DNA of 64,000 nt from Chionis minor (taxonomy: Eukaryota; Chordata; Aves; Charadriiformes; Chionididae): NCBI GenBank assembly GCA_013398295.1, contig VZSF01005686.1, positions 656,176-720,175 of the forward strand, in the 5' to 3' direction. Shown here one piece after another: positions 39,658 to 52,203 of the stretch. The position numbers and the translations under genes were made by a program. Numbering within the stretch: position 1 is the first letter of the stretch; the number at the start of each line of letters is the position of its first letter. The notes beneath the pieces were generated by a model, which saw only the letters and a list, made by a program, of their open reading frames with translations, did not search any database and had not been told where the DNA came from.

Positions 39658-42600
39658 TACTTTCTGTTGCATCCCTCAGAGAATCTGTCCCTTAACTATG
39701 CATCAAAACAACCCAGAGTTCTTACTGCTACTGATACTATAGACCTGTAAACTGAGGCACAAAAAGATCAAGGCACAAACTAGAAGAGTGTTTTGGGCAT
39801 TCAGAAATCCAAACACTTAATGTTCCTCTACACATATGCCTCTACAGGTCTGAGACAAGGACCCATATTTCTTAGGCTTTCTCAGGTGCAAAATAAAGTA
39901 TTTCTGAATTAGACATCTTTTAAATTGGGATAGCAGATGCTGTAAAAGCCTTTAGTGCCAAAGTACATTTTATCTCTACATATATTATTAATTATTATTA
40001 CCCTCCTAGAGAGGAAAGAACTGGGCACATAATCCAAAAATGTTCAAAAGTTTCTGTCAATATGAGTTAGTCTTAGAATTTTATCTCTCTCCTAGCTATT
40101 AAACGTGACTGTAAAAATGTTGCAAAGTTTTTCCTGGAGCAGAAGTTAAAGACAACACAGTCAAGTGACAAGGTCAAGTTTTGTGAGAGGCAGAGAATGA
40201 ATGTACGCAAAGTCCAGATTCCCAGTGGAGTGTGAACAGTCAGAATTGGTTGAGAGAGATCTAAAACAAGCCTCTCCTCTGCTATTGATTAAAAACAGAT
40301 TTCCATCCTCACTTCAGTGAGGAAGAATAAATGTCTGGATGGTATATGAATATTATGCTAACTCAATCCGGTCTCTTTCTTGTCTAATCAACATGATAAT
40401 ATATGCAACTCCTCAAGCAGCCATGCTGTAAATATGTGACTCAGTGACTACAGGGGCAAGTTATGAAATCAAATCAGAAATTGAATGTAAGAAAGGCCAC
40501 TTTCTGTTGTTTTTTTTTTTTTCATACCTTCCACCATCATCTAGCATGCACAAAGCAACGATGGTGGTCAAAATACAAAAGCTGAATGTGAATTCGTGTG
40601 AATAAGACGATTAATTTTTCCTTCTTGCCCAAAAAACTCTACTACAAGATACTAAAAAAAATAATTCCAACAGTATAGATTCACTGCCCAGAGTCACTAC
40701 ATCTGTTGTGTAACTGCCTTGAGCTTTGCTATGCAGTTGCATAGCCAGATTGAGCATGCCCAGCAATATGTTCAGCAAGCAATGGATTTCAGCTGTTTCT
40801 TGTCCTCATGTATATACCTGTTTTGACAATGCACTAATATGAAGAACATTGCTGTCAGAAGCAATCTTTTTGCAACTATAATGCATAGCCTTTCAGAAAA
40901 CCATGCAGAAATGCTAAGGAAGTTACTGGCTTGAGGAAACATTGTCTTAAGCTGTATAATCAAATCCTTACCTGTGTTTACCATATGAACTGCTAAGCAA
41001 TAAATCCTTCCAAGCTAATACTTCTCATTCACTGCCTAATGTGCAAAGGGAAAGTATGGGTACACATACACTGTCATTTGCTTTATTAGAAACCAATACT
41101 GACAGCCCTTCAGGAACATTAATACCTGGTGGTTATTTTCTGCTTTTTAATACTAAAATGAAGACCTCAGTTTTAATACATGTAACAATGTTGTTGTTAT
41201 TGTAAAAGCACATTTGTGTTACTCAGACTTTATGCTTTTTTCACAGTAGGTCTGGTTACATGAATTCTAATTATCTTCAGCAGAAGAAAGTGGAAAATTC
41301 TTGGAGTCATGAATTTCTGTCATGTAACAGTTTCTTCTTTGCAACTAACATACAGAGATGACAGAAAAGGTATTATTTCTCCTTCCAGAAAGAAAATAAT
41401 TGTTTTCATAGAATTTACTGCAATAAAAAAAATTGTGTATTTGTTTAAGAGATTTTACTGGTTAACAGCAAATGAGGCCCCAAAAGCTTTCAGTTTGATA
41501 AAAAAGCAGATGAATTTCTTGTAAAGCAGCTAACAGCTAAAGACGGGAAAAGATATTTTAGATAAAAAGTCATACGAGCATATAGTTCATTTCCAGAAGC
41601 AGTTGGAGCTAAGACTCTATCCCAGCAATAGCTCAATAACATACTTAACTATGTGCCGTGCAAGGAATCAAAGTGACTATTTGCAGGTCCTGAACCAAAG
41701 CTTGCAGTTTTGTTAAGGAACAGGTTAACAATCCTGATTTTATTTATTTAATTTTTTTTTATAAATAGTGACTCCATTCCACTATCTGAAAAAAACTCTT
41801 CAAAAGATATTTCCTCTAGCTCCCATCTATGTGAATGTGATTACACGACCACGGTTTAAGATTTAAGTATATCTGTTCCAAAAAGAATCTATCTTTATCT
41901 TGAAGCATCTCAACCTACTAACCATAAATTTCTAGAAATAAATTGTTCTGACATCCTGCCCTAAGAAGGGTGGAGAGTAACAGATGAGGTAGCACAGCAA
42001 TATAAAAGCTTTCCTCACTTTTCCTTCATAGAATTTACAGCTTTTTTACCCAATGTCACTTGGACTCCTCCTCTTTTGCCAAGTATTCATGCTAGTCTTT
42101 CCCCCGAGAAACCATTTACGCAACAATTGACTATCACCTTTTATTGTTACTGGATTCTTACATCAGGAACAGGATCCCAGACAAGGAAAAAAGTTGTGAG
42201 GATTGCTTTTTTTTTTTTTTACTTTTGTTTGTTTGGGTTTAAATCACAGTAAATGAAATACTAACTGTCACTTCAAAAGGAACTTGGGCAGTGCAAGATG
42301 CATTTTGGGAACTTTAATGACAATACTGAATGGGTAGTTACCTGCTAAAAATGACTTAACAATCCATCTGAAAGCATGAGCCCTGATTTACAAAAAAACT
42401 GTGTTTACCAGATTGGATTATTAGCTTGATACATATTTCTGGTTTAAACCTGTTCTTTTTAAACTTCTATTTCTAAGGTTCACATTACTCATACATGAAC
42501 CTTTCACAGAAGAAATTATATCCCAACATGGACCAGTCCTGATCTTACTTAAACGGTAGGAGGTGTCAAAAATCCAATAGATTACTATACATATTAACTG

Positions 42601-45021
42601 TAGATTACTAACCTTTCTTGAGAAACAGAAGAGTAAGATTTCTGTCTCTAGTATGCCAGAACAATGCATTCAATATTTAATATTCAGTAATATTTAATAT
42701 TCGTCTTCTGACTTCCACAGACAACTAAAACATCACTATCTTCAAAGCTCTGTGTTAAAATGTACTTAAAGTAGTTAATTAAGCAAGCTAAAAAGTGATT
42801 GTTCTCTAAAGAAGAGGTAAATTGGTCAAGAAGAAATACAAGTACACATTTTGAGTGTAAGCACCTTATCATACTGGTGCATTTGTGGTAGTTAGATAGC
42901 AACAGTCGTAACTCCTATTTTCTACCTCACTAGAGTTTCTGCTACCAGCAACAGCAGAAAAGTATTCAAACATTCATGACTTTTGTTTTTGAGAAACTGC
43001 ACCTGTGCCCCATTATGAAAAGGAGCAAGTTAACGAACACGCATTCACAAGTTTTTACACATTGAGAACTGCTTACAGGAATGCCTCTGAAAGAGTTAAT
43101 GTCTGTATTAAGACATTCCAATATAATATTTAATATGCTCTATCAGTTCTGTTTCTTGTGTCTTCTCTATCTCCTATCTCGCTCCATTTTTTGCTCTTCT
43201 ACCTTCTCCTTCTTCCTCAGACTAGGTTTCTAAGATTTCAGAAACTTGCCAAAATATCAAGGGTCAAGCTGACGCAAGCATGGTCGGAGAGAAAATAATT
43301 TTTACTACACTCCAGGAAGTCTGCACACCACATGCTGGGCACTCATGCTTATACAACCATGGAATAGCACAATACAGGGATTTTGTATGAAATGGTGGAT
43401 TCCAGTAAAAACAAACAAACACACACTTTTCCATTTTCTTTGCATTCAATTCCATGGTGGAACATTCGTCTCTAAAAACTTAAAAAATGAGGAAAGTTTC
43501 CTGAATGCTAAGCCCATCTGATAAAATTGTTATCTTTAAAAGTGGCTACGTTAGAATGACAAAGGAATGAATTGTACCAGTGGAATCTAAAATAAACACC
43601 ATTTAGACTATTTGGTAGGGAGATGAGAGCCTGCTTGAAATGCATCCTCTTCTCACCTAAGGAAACTGAACAGTTTAGGATTTTTGCCATACTTCTGTGT
43701 CTTCATAAATCTTATGCCAGACTCATCATCTAATGATGATAGGAGTCAGTTTATAACAGTATGTTTGAATGCCGTTGGTCTAAGATTTACAGTACAGAGT
43801 CCTAGTGTCCTACATTTAAGGCAGGAGAGAGAGTTTCATTCCACTGTTCAGTGTTACAGATCTCATTGTTCATAAAAGACAATAAACTGTGGCAACTTGT
43901 GATGCTTAACCACTTAGGTTTCTGCTCTATAAGAGAAAACAGGAGCTGACATGAGCTTGCAAGCAAAGCAGTCTTGTACCTTTGTCAAATTAAATAAAAT
44001 ATGAACTTTAAAGATACTTTAGTGCTCCAGTTTCAAAATGAATTGTTACTCTCTTTTGTAGCACTGCTAGTGAAGCAGGTTCTGCTGGATATTCATCCTG
44101 ACTAGTCTTAAAAGTTGAAACTCCAGATAGGCCTATCTTCATTTAACCTATAAATATAAATCTGTTTCATTTTATGTAAAATCTAACTCTGGTCCAGAAG
44201 GGAGAATAAATGTGTCAAACCAGAATTTAGTAAGGAAAGCAGTAGGAATGGTATCCTGTTTTTTAAAGAAAGTTTCTCTTAGTCAAGGTAGAGGCACCAC
44301 ACTTGTAAGGGTTGTAAACAACATATATCATATGTTTTCTTCTGCACTTCCATAGTAGAGAATTTAATTTACCCTCTGAGAAATAAGTTCATGTATATTT
44401 AAAGAAAGAAAAAAACCCACCTGCTTGAACCAGGCACTATTTTACAGTTTATAAACCCCTTATCCTAAAAATATACAATTTTCCTTACAACCAGTGCTTC
44501 AGATAACCTACTTATTAAAAAAAAAAAAAATCAATAATAGCAAAATGTGTCATTGCAGCAGAGGGAGCAGACTGTGGAGGATCAGAGGCAGGAGACTACT
44601 TGCAAAAAGAGCATTGTGGGATAACCTTCTCATCTGAACATGTGTTTAACCCTCAGTTACTGCAGATTGTGAGTTATACTGCTCTGGATGTTTCATTTAT
44701 GCAGACCATGTGAAAATATCCATGTGAAATTAGGCTATTTTTTCTGATGGGATGCTGATCACTGTATACATTCAGAATCCAGATACTTAATTTAACTCCT
44801 TGGGCAAAAATGCTGTCAACGTGTTCAGATATACGACATGCAAAATGACCAGGGATGCTTCTTGTGGAGAAAAACTCTCATGCTACTGTATAAAGTGGCA
44901 CTCACACCAAGGCTTGGGTGACAGAGATCAGATTCTGTTATTGGAAATTCAGTAACAGCTGAAGCTGCTTTGGAACCATAGCCAAAAAAAAAAAAAAAAA
45001 GAAAGAAAAAAAAAAAGAAAA
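39658..45021. other. Anonymous AT-rich non-coding DNA
   Basis: No gene was recognised. A phrase 'GTAAACTGAGGCACAAAAAG' near 39747 resembles a MIR SINE end but cannot be followed further. An A-rich tract (44982-45021) runs into the assembly gap. Confidence 0.5.
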
Positions 45022-45048
45022 NNNNNNNNNNNNNNNNNNNNNNNNNNN
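45022..45048. other. Assembly gap (27 N)
   Basis: Twenty-seven undetermined bases lie between an A-rich tract and a TGGA microsatellite. The true length is unknown. Simple sequence on both sides explains why assembly failed. Confidence 0.98.
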
Positions 45049-45122
45049 TGGATGGATGGATGGATGGATGGATGGATGGATGGATGGATGGATGGATGGA
45101 TGGATGGAAGGATGGATGGATG
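45049..45122. repeat. (TGGA)n tetranucleotide microsatellite
   Basis: About 18 TGGA units with one interruption (GGAAGGA near 45107). It borders the gap, so the real array is probably longer. The MDGW-type and SIHP-type open frames on both strands are translations of the array. Confidence 0.96.
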
Positions 45123-47147
45123 TGTGGCTACATTGCAAATTTTTCATCTAAACACTGCTTGCTATATATGCTTCCTAGATATGCAGTCAGAGAAAAATCC
45201 GATTTTTGTTTTGTTTATGTACAATGCATTTTTCCTAGTATAAGGTGGCTGAAATTTTTAGATAGAAATATCTATTCCTTATGAGATAGCTGAAGTGTAT
45301 AGATAGGAACACCTAGTCCTCTCTGAAAAAGTGTGAGATTTTCAGATTAACTAATTGAGAAATGTTTGATCACATCTTTTACTCAAGAGATGCAAAGCAC
45401 AAGTGAAATACTGTTGTTCTTTTCAAAAATAAAAAAAAAATATTTGAAATGCCCATTAAATACAAAATAATGTATATATATTTCAGAGACAAAATCTGAT
45501 GAAAAATCATCTTTAATGTGTAAAATTATACAGTTATGAATATAGAGATATTTTTAAGATTTAGGAATAAATCTTAACTGATGCCTTAATGAAAAGATCT
45601 TATACTGTGCAGTATACCTGCTAGTTGAAAAGGAACTCTGTATGTGAGGAGAAGAAAAGCAATAAAGAAGGTTGAGAGATTAAAGCAAACCATTTTACAA
45701 GTCTGGAATATTTATCCATTTATTCTATTTTTAATTCATTTGACCAGCTTCTTTATGTCTGGCCCATTTGGTACACACTTTTTGTCTGACCTTACTGTCT
45801 GGAGATCGTCTCAAAATGACAACTGAAAACACAGCATGATACACAGTATGCATCTCCTAGCTTACTACCCCTAGAAGAAAACAATAAAATAAATATAGTG
45901 AAGAAATATGGGGGAAGCAAGATCCCCTCACAATCACTTTTAAAGCAGAAAAGAATAAAATAGTGAAATTTTCTATGTCTCATTAGAGAACCCGATATAT
46001 GAAAAAGATGTACTTATGTCACATCCACATACATAATTGACTACTTCACTTCTTGTTAAATGAACTGCATACCTAAGGATAAGATTCTCCACTAGCAACA
46101 TGCACAGACCATTACACCTCTACAAAGCCAAAGAAGCTTTTGAAAAAAATCCAATGTATATACAGTACAGCTACACTAATACATACTTTGTCACAGAGAT
46201 GTTAATGATGGCCTGTAATAGTTTCACTGACATTCATTTATAATCCCCTTCCTTCTATTGGCCAAAACAACTTCCAGCATTAGTACTATATGAAAGTAGT
46301 TTTTATCAGTATAAAGTTAAAAAGTCATTCGTGTTGGAAAAAATTACCACCCTTGTCTGTTTTACTGCTGTCTATAGTTGCCATTTGCTTTACTTAGGGC
46401 TGTAAAAAACAGATTTCTGCACTACAGCAAGAAGGATGCTGCTATTACCTGTGAGCTGTAAACCATGTAGCACACTGCTTAGGAAAGAGCTACATTTTCA
46501 ATAGGGAACCAAGAGAAAATTACAATTTGTTTAGAGATTGCCGATGCTGGAGTAAGAACAGTGTTTTGTTTAGCTTTGCTATTTTAATAGCAAATCCTGT
46601 ATCTATTTATAGATTATCTCACCTTTAAATAAGTGACCCCATTTCTTCTTTGGTTGTTATTTTTTTATACAGATGTGCTGCTTTTTTTAAATAAGTACCT
46701 TTCGGGTTTTTTTATTTATTTTTTAAAAAAACTCATCTGGGTCATACCTGTTAGACTTTCTTAAAAAGAAACAGAAATCAAAGAAAAAGAATTTGCTCAT
46801 ATATAGATATAACACAGCTAGCCATACACCATTAGAATACAAATTGAATGTGTACATGTATGCATCTTAATTGGTCTAGCAGATTCCCAAACTGTTCCTT
46901 TACAGCTGTTGAAGAAGTAAAATAAGTTAGTCACAAAGCTTTATCTGAACAATTAGAGTAGGTTTGCCCTGTCTCTTCTGCTTCCTATTTTGAGTCACTC
47001 TCTTTTTTTAGGTCTGATCTTCTCCGCCAGAGAGGTCAGAGAGATTCATTAAACATGGCATAGGTGATTTCTAAAACATCCCTGTAGCTACGGACAACCG
47101 TTTTCCACCTGAGGACTCCTCACTATCTAAATTTTCAATTTCCTCAG
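45123..47147. other. Anonymous AT-rich non-coding DNA
   Basis: Nothing recognisable was seen apart from short A/T runs. Confidence 0.55.
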
Positions 47148-47256
47148 GAGCATGCTTTCATAATCAACCCTCACATCCCTGTTTAAACTTGCCATCTCAC
47201 TGTCTGCCACTAAAAAACTGTGCCGTTCCAACCCAGGCAGTAATACCGGGGCACAG
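47148..47256 (+). other. Candidate exon with strong splice sites (unproven)
   Basis: The acceptor TTTTCAATTTCCTCAG ends at 47147 and a consensus donor CAG|GTAAGT sits at 47254-47260, enclosing 109 nt. One frame (starting at 47150) is open for all 35 codons, but the peptide (rich in P, C and H) has no recognisable feature. The other two sense frames contain stops. A non-coding RNA exon or chance pairing of sites is as likely as a coding exon. Confidence 0.2.
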
Positions 47257-49818
47257 GTAAGTGAAAATACGAAGCCACTGGCTCCTTTCATACACAGGCA
47301 GAAAGCTTCACTGATCACCTCAAAATCTGACTCTGACTTTCACTGGTTAACCTGCTATCCCAGAGAGTGAGGTGATCCATGAAACATCTCCTTAAACATT
47401 GCATTGTACCCCTCTAAGCATTGCACTGCGGGGATTTGTGCCCTGTAACAAACTTTTTTTTCCTTCCTCTCCATGCCAACATTCACAACAGGCTATTTTG
47501 GCACATGCAGCTTTCCAAAGACACTAAAAAACATGCCTGCAAGCGCAACCTTTTCCTGTGAACAGAATTTGCTAAAATTTCCTTACAGAGTATGGACAAC
47601 TGGGCACCAATAACTCTTGAGGAAAAGGTGAATTTCTTCCTACGCTGCCTAAGAGAGCTTGGTAAAACTAAGCCTGCCCATTTATACAAATAACAGATAT
47701 CACCAGGTATCATATAAAAGCAAGATTCAAAAATAACAGTAAAACTTTTTCAGCAAACCACCCAAGCACAATTTGGCTAAAATAAAAGTTATTCTACAGC
47801 ACAGTCAGAGATCGCAGACATGAAAGCAGTTTTATTCTGATCAATACCGACATGGTTCACAGAATCACAGCAGAAAGCAGTCAACCAGAGCCAGCTATCA
47901 GCCTAAGAAAGCTGACCTCCAGGGCTGGGATCCTATCATGTTTAGACCCAGTCATAACCAAAAGAAAATATTGTTCACTTACAAATTAAACACTGCCACT
48001 CTCAAAGCTACCTTCTAAGGAAAGGGGTGAATGAATTAGCAAGCAGACTAACTTCAAAGAGTCTTTTACAGAGAAGACATATGTAAATATCAGCGCTTTG
48101 ATCAACAGTGTCCATCACCTGTCTTTCTCCCAACACAGTTCTACTATTTGTCATTTAAAAAAAAATACACAATCAATTATAGAATAGACATCTGTTCTAA
48201 ATATTGACTTTTGGGTTGAAATACACCTGGCAAGCTTTTGAAATTTGTGTTCCCTAAAGAATGCACTACAACTTTAGGTTGAGAGACAGTTTGCCTTTAA
48301 CAACCTCTTATACTGAAGGAGCTTCATGGGAATTAGCCCATCTTAATTTTTAAAATCACAGATGTTATTGATAATGTTACTGAAGAGTTAAAACTTCATG
48401 TTACAGATTATTTTCCACATATCTAGAGCCACCTATTCACAGTTTATAGAAAAAGATCACTATATATAGCCACTATGTTATAATCAGAAAAAACCCAAAA
48501 AACCAACAACCCCAAAGCAAAACCAAAAAAAAAAAACCAAACCCAAAATAACCAGCCACCACCACACACCCCAAAAAAAGCAGGACTAAAAAGCAGGTTT
48601 CTTTTCTAGAGTCTGCTGACTCTGTAGCCTTCTACCTCTCTGGGCCTTTTTCCAGCCATGCTTCATGACTGGAAGGACATGACAACCTGACCGAAGGATT
48701 CTAGCTGGTAAGAGAATGCAATTAGTTTACTCCCACATCGTTGTGCAACGTGGTTTGCAATGGAGGGGATGCATGAAAGCACTGTCTCTTCTTTCAGGCC
48801 ACGTTTTCAGAGTCTTTTCACCTAGAAAAGAGGGCCTTGTGCTCTGCAAGCAATGGAAAGCACTGATTCACTGTCTTGTTCAACACAAGACAGCACATAG
48901 ACCCTAATCTAGCCCTTATCTCCAGCGGGTACAGCACATGCCTGCAAGGAGGCAATAAACCAGATGCATGACCAGTGCTAATTCAGGCACCATTGACTCA
49001 AAAGTTATGCCATACTCTCCTGCTCCACCTTCAGGATGAGGTCTCAAGCCATCACTGAGGCAGGCCGTATAGAAAGAGAAAATTTCTTGTCCGATTGCTT
49101 CGAAACTTCCCACAAGAAACATCTTCAAGGAGAAAGAGGGTTTCTCAGGGGAATTTGTGGGCATAGCAGCATACCCTGTCCAGCATGGGTATCCTATATC
49201 TACCATGAAAGCCTGATTTGCTTGTCTTGATCATTGCGTAGTGATCTGTACCTGGATAAAATGAGCATAAAATGCTGTTTTCTTCTAGTTCAGTAGCATT
49301 TTTACACTCACTTTACACCACGGTAAACGATTACACACATTGCAAGGCAGTGAAAGTCAGGTTTGAAAGGCATTACTTTTTACCTGTCCTTTGCCATTTC
49401 TCAGCAGAACACAAGCATAAAAATGTTGCCAACCACCTCCAGTAAGAGGTGGCTCCACCTGAGGGTTTCAAAGCATTTTGGAAGCAATCAATTCCCTCCA
49501 CATCCACACAAAACAAAAAAAAACCCGATAGTATATAGTCAAGCAAATCGAGACACAAAAAAGTTACCTAAGGTCAAGGATAAATCAATTGAAGAAACTC
49601 ATATGTCTCCAGGAGACCTCATTCCCAATCCCCTGCCCCAACCCTGAAGCCACACCCGCACTTTGTAATAGCATTATTAGTAAAGGCCCTCATTTCATTT
49701 TCAATGTATTGCAGTTGCTCCATCTCTCCTTTTCCCTTTCCCCAGGCCCTAGAAAAGACACATTAATCTTCCCGTGATACAGCCGTCTGTTTTTCTGACA
49801 TGCTGATGTTTATATAGA
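47257..49818. other. Anonymous non-coding DNA, locally GC-richer
   Basis: No gene was recognised. A strongly A/C-biased simple patch lies at 48487-48580. From about 48600 to 49250 the GC content rises and open frames appear on both strands (48916-49206 minus, 49036-49230 plus), but neither peptide carries a known feature. It could be a decayed repeat that I do not recognise. Confidence 0.45.
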
Positions 49819-49821
49819 TGT

Positions 49822-51756
49822 GGAAAGCAGAGAGGAAACACTCTAGCAGGTTCCTGGAGCATGTGGAAGATAACTTCCTGACACAGATGGTGAGTGAGCC
49901 GACTAGGAAAGGTGCCACTCTGAAACTGTTGCTTTTGAACAGAGAAGGACTTGTGGGTGATGTGACGTTTGGAGGCTATCTTGGGCACCACAAAATGATA
50001 GATTCTTGGAGAAGTAAGGGGGGGGAGGGGCAGCAGAACTGCCACCTTGGACTTCCAGAGGGCAGACTTTGGCTTGTTATGGAGCCTGGTTGACATAGTC
50101 CCTTGGGAGGCAGTCCTGAAGGGCAAAGGAGTCCAGGAAGGCTGGACATTCTGCAAGAAGGATATCCTAAAGGCGCAGGAGCAGACCGTCCCCATGTGCC
50201 AAAAGATGAGCCGTCAGGGAAGACCAGCCTGGCTGAAATGAAGATCTCTGGCTGGAACTCAGAGGAAAAAAGAGTTGACGACCTTTGGAAGAAGGGGCAA
50301 GCCACTCAGGAGGACTACAAGGAGGTCGTGAAGTCATGCAAGGAGAAAATTAGAAGGGCCAAAGCCCAACTAGAACTTAATTTGGCTACTGGCATAAAAG
50401 AAAATAAAAAAATGTTTCTATAAATACATTAGAAACAAAAAGAGGACTAAGAAGAACCGCCATCCTTTATTGAATGTGGGGAGAAGCATAGTGACAAAGG
50501 ATAAGGAAAAGGCTGAGGTACTTCATGCCTTCTTTGCCTAGAAACAGCAGTTGTTCTGTGAGTACCCAGCACCTTGAGCTGGAAGACGGACAGGGAGCAG
50601 AATGAAGCCTTGATAATCCAAGAGGAAATGGTTCACAACCTGCAACAGCACTTAGACACACACAAGTCTCTCGGGCCAGATGAGATTCACCCAAGGATAC
50701 TGGGGGAGCTGGCAAAAGTGCTTACACAGCCACTTTCCATCATTTGTCAGGAATCCTGGCTAACCGGGGAGGTCCCAGTTGACTGGAGATTAGCAAATGT
50801 GATGTCCATCCACAAGGAGGATCCAGGGAACTACAGGCCTGTCAGTCTGATCTCAGTGCCGAGGAACATTATGGAGCAGATCACGTTGAGTGCCACCATG
50901 CAGCACACACAGGACAACCAGACGATCATGCCCAATCAGCACAAGTTTATGAAAGGCAGGCCCTGCTTGACTAACCTGATCTCCTTCTACGACAAGGTGA
51001 CACACTTAGTGGGTGAGGGAAAGGCTGTGGACATTGTCTACCTGGACTTTAGAAAAGCATTTGACACATTTTCCCACAGCATTCTCCTGCAGAAATTGGC
51101 TGCTTATGTCTTAGACTGGCATACACTTCACTGGCTAAAACTGGCTTGATGGCTGGGCCCAAAGAGTTGTGGTGAATGGAGTTAAATCCCACCAGCAGAG
51201 TCACAAGTGGTGTTCTCCAGGGTTCAGTACTGGGGCCAGTTCTGTTTAATATCTTTATCAGTCATCTGGATGAGGAGATCAAGTGCACCCTCGTTAAGTT
51301 TGCAGATGACACTAAGTTGGTGGCAGTGCTGATCTGCTTGAAAGGCTCTACAGAGGCATCTGGACAGGATGGATCAATGGGCTGAGGCCAACTGCACAAA
51401 GTTCAACAAGACCAACTGCACGAAGTTCAACAAGGCCAAGTGCCAGGTCTTGCACTTGGGTCACAACAACCCCATGCAGCGCTACAGGCTTGGGGAAAAG
51501 TGTCTGGAAAGCTGTTTGGCAGAAAAGGACCTGGGGGGTGTTGTTCCATAGCCAGCTGAATATGAGCCAGCAGTGTGCCCAGGTGGCCAAGTAGACCAAC
51601 AGCCTCCTGGCCTGTATCAGAAATACTGCGGCCAGCAGGACTAGGGAAACAATTGTCTCCCTGCACCCAGGACCGGTGAGGCCCCGTCTCGAATACTGTG
51701 TTTAGATTTGGGCCGCTCATTACAAGAAAGACATTGAGGTGCTGGAGGGTGTCCAA
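49822..51756 (+). pseudogene. CR1 ORF2 (endonuclease/reverse transcriptase), broken
   Basis: The ORF2 protein in intact CR1 nicks target DNA and copies the element RNA from the nick. Here reverse transcriptase motifs are readable: NYRPVSL (50829-50849), the first-aspartate motif YLDFRKAFDT (about 51039-51068), [13 protein letters not shown] (about 51212-51250; the second residue pair is usually PQ, here LQ) and the catalytic FADD at 51299-51310. The frame is broken many times. It passes from frame of 49818 to that of 50047, back by 50103, meets a stop at 50421, resumes at 50574, ends at 51149, shifts for 51176-51385, and shifts again by 51369. An extra G in the six-G run at 51533-51538 (five in the 21 kb copy) causes another shift. 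A 24-bp tandem duplication lies at 51388-51435. It is inactive. Confidence 0.92.
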
Positions 51757-52203
51757 AGAAGAGCAACAAAGCTGGTGAAGGGTTTAGAGAACAAGCCTTC
51801 GGAGGACCAGCTGAAGGAACCAGGGTTGTTTAGCCTGGAGAAAGGGAGGTTCAGGGTAGACCTCATCACTCTACAACTACCTGAAAGGAGGTGGTAGTGA
51901 GGTTGGGGTCAGTCTCTTCTCCCAAGAAATAAGGGATAGGACAAGAGGAAATGGCCTCAAGTTGCTCCAGGGAAGGTTTAGATTGGATACTAGGAAAAAT
52001 TTCTTAACGTAAAGGGTTGTCAAGCATTGGAATAGGCTGCCCAGGGGGGTGGTGGAATAACCATCCCAGGTCATATTTAAAAGATGTGTAGACTTGGTTC
52101 TTAGAGGCATAGTTTAGTGGTGGACTTGGCAGTGTTAGGTTAATGATTGGACTCAATGATCTTAAAGGTCTTTTCTTACCTAAATGATTCTAAAGGATTC
52201 TAA
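49822..52203 (+). mobile_element. Long CR1 LINE copy with endonuclease end, RT and 3' UTR
   Basis: This is the longest transposon in the window, about 2.4 kb, in sense orientation. In order it holds the C-terminal end of the endonuclease region (about 49840-50010), the linker (50047-50540, with VPWEAVLKGKGVQEGWTF and DLWKKGQATQEDYK), reverse transcriptase (about 50600-51400), the C-terminal part (to about 51870) and the 3' UTR. It ends in a short worn ATGATTCTAAAGGATTCTAA tail near 52184-52203. The 5' half of the element is missing. It is of the same subfamily as the inverted copy at 20.9-21.7 kb. The antisense open frames at 49749-50305, 50467-50715 and 51348-51756 are shadows. Confidence 0.96.

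Noticed and set aside
44938..45284. Open frames reading MDGW or SIHP repeats
   Set aside because: Translations of the TGGA microsatellite; one of them also crosses the N gap.
48916..49230. Overlapping open frames on both strands in a GC-richer patch
   Set aside because: Neither peptide has a recognisable motif; frames of this size are expected where stops are diluted by GC.
49749..50305. Minus-strand frames of 148 and 109 codons
   Set aside because: They lie opposite the CR1 endonuclease/linker segment and show no independent domain.
51348..51756. Minus-strand open frames of 83 and 109 codons
   Set aside because: Antisense of the long CR1 copy, and closely similar to the antisense frame at 21.3-21.7 kb for the same reason.
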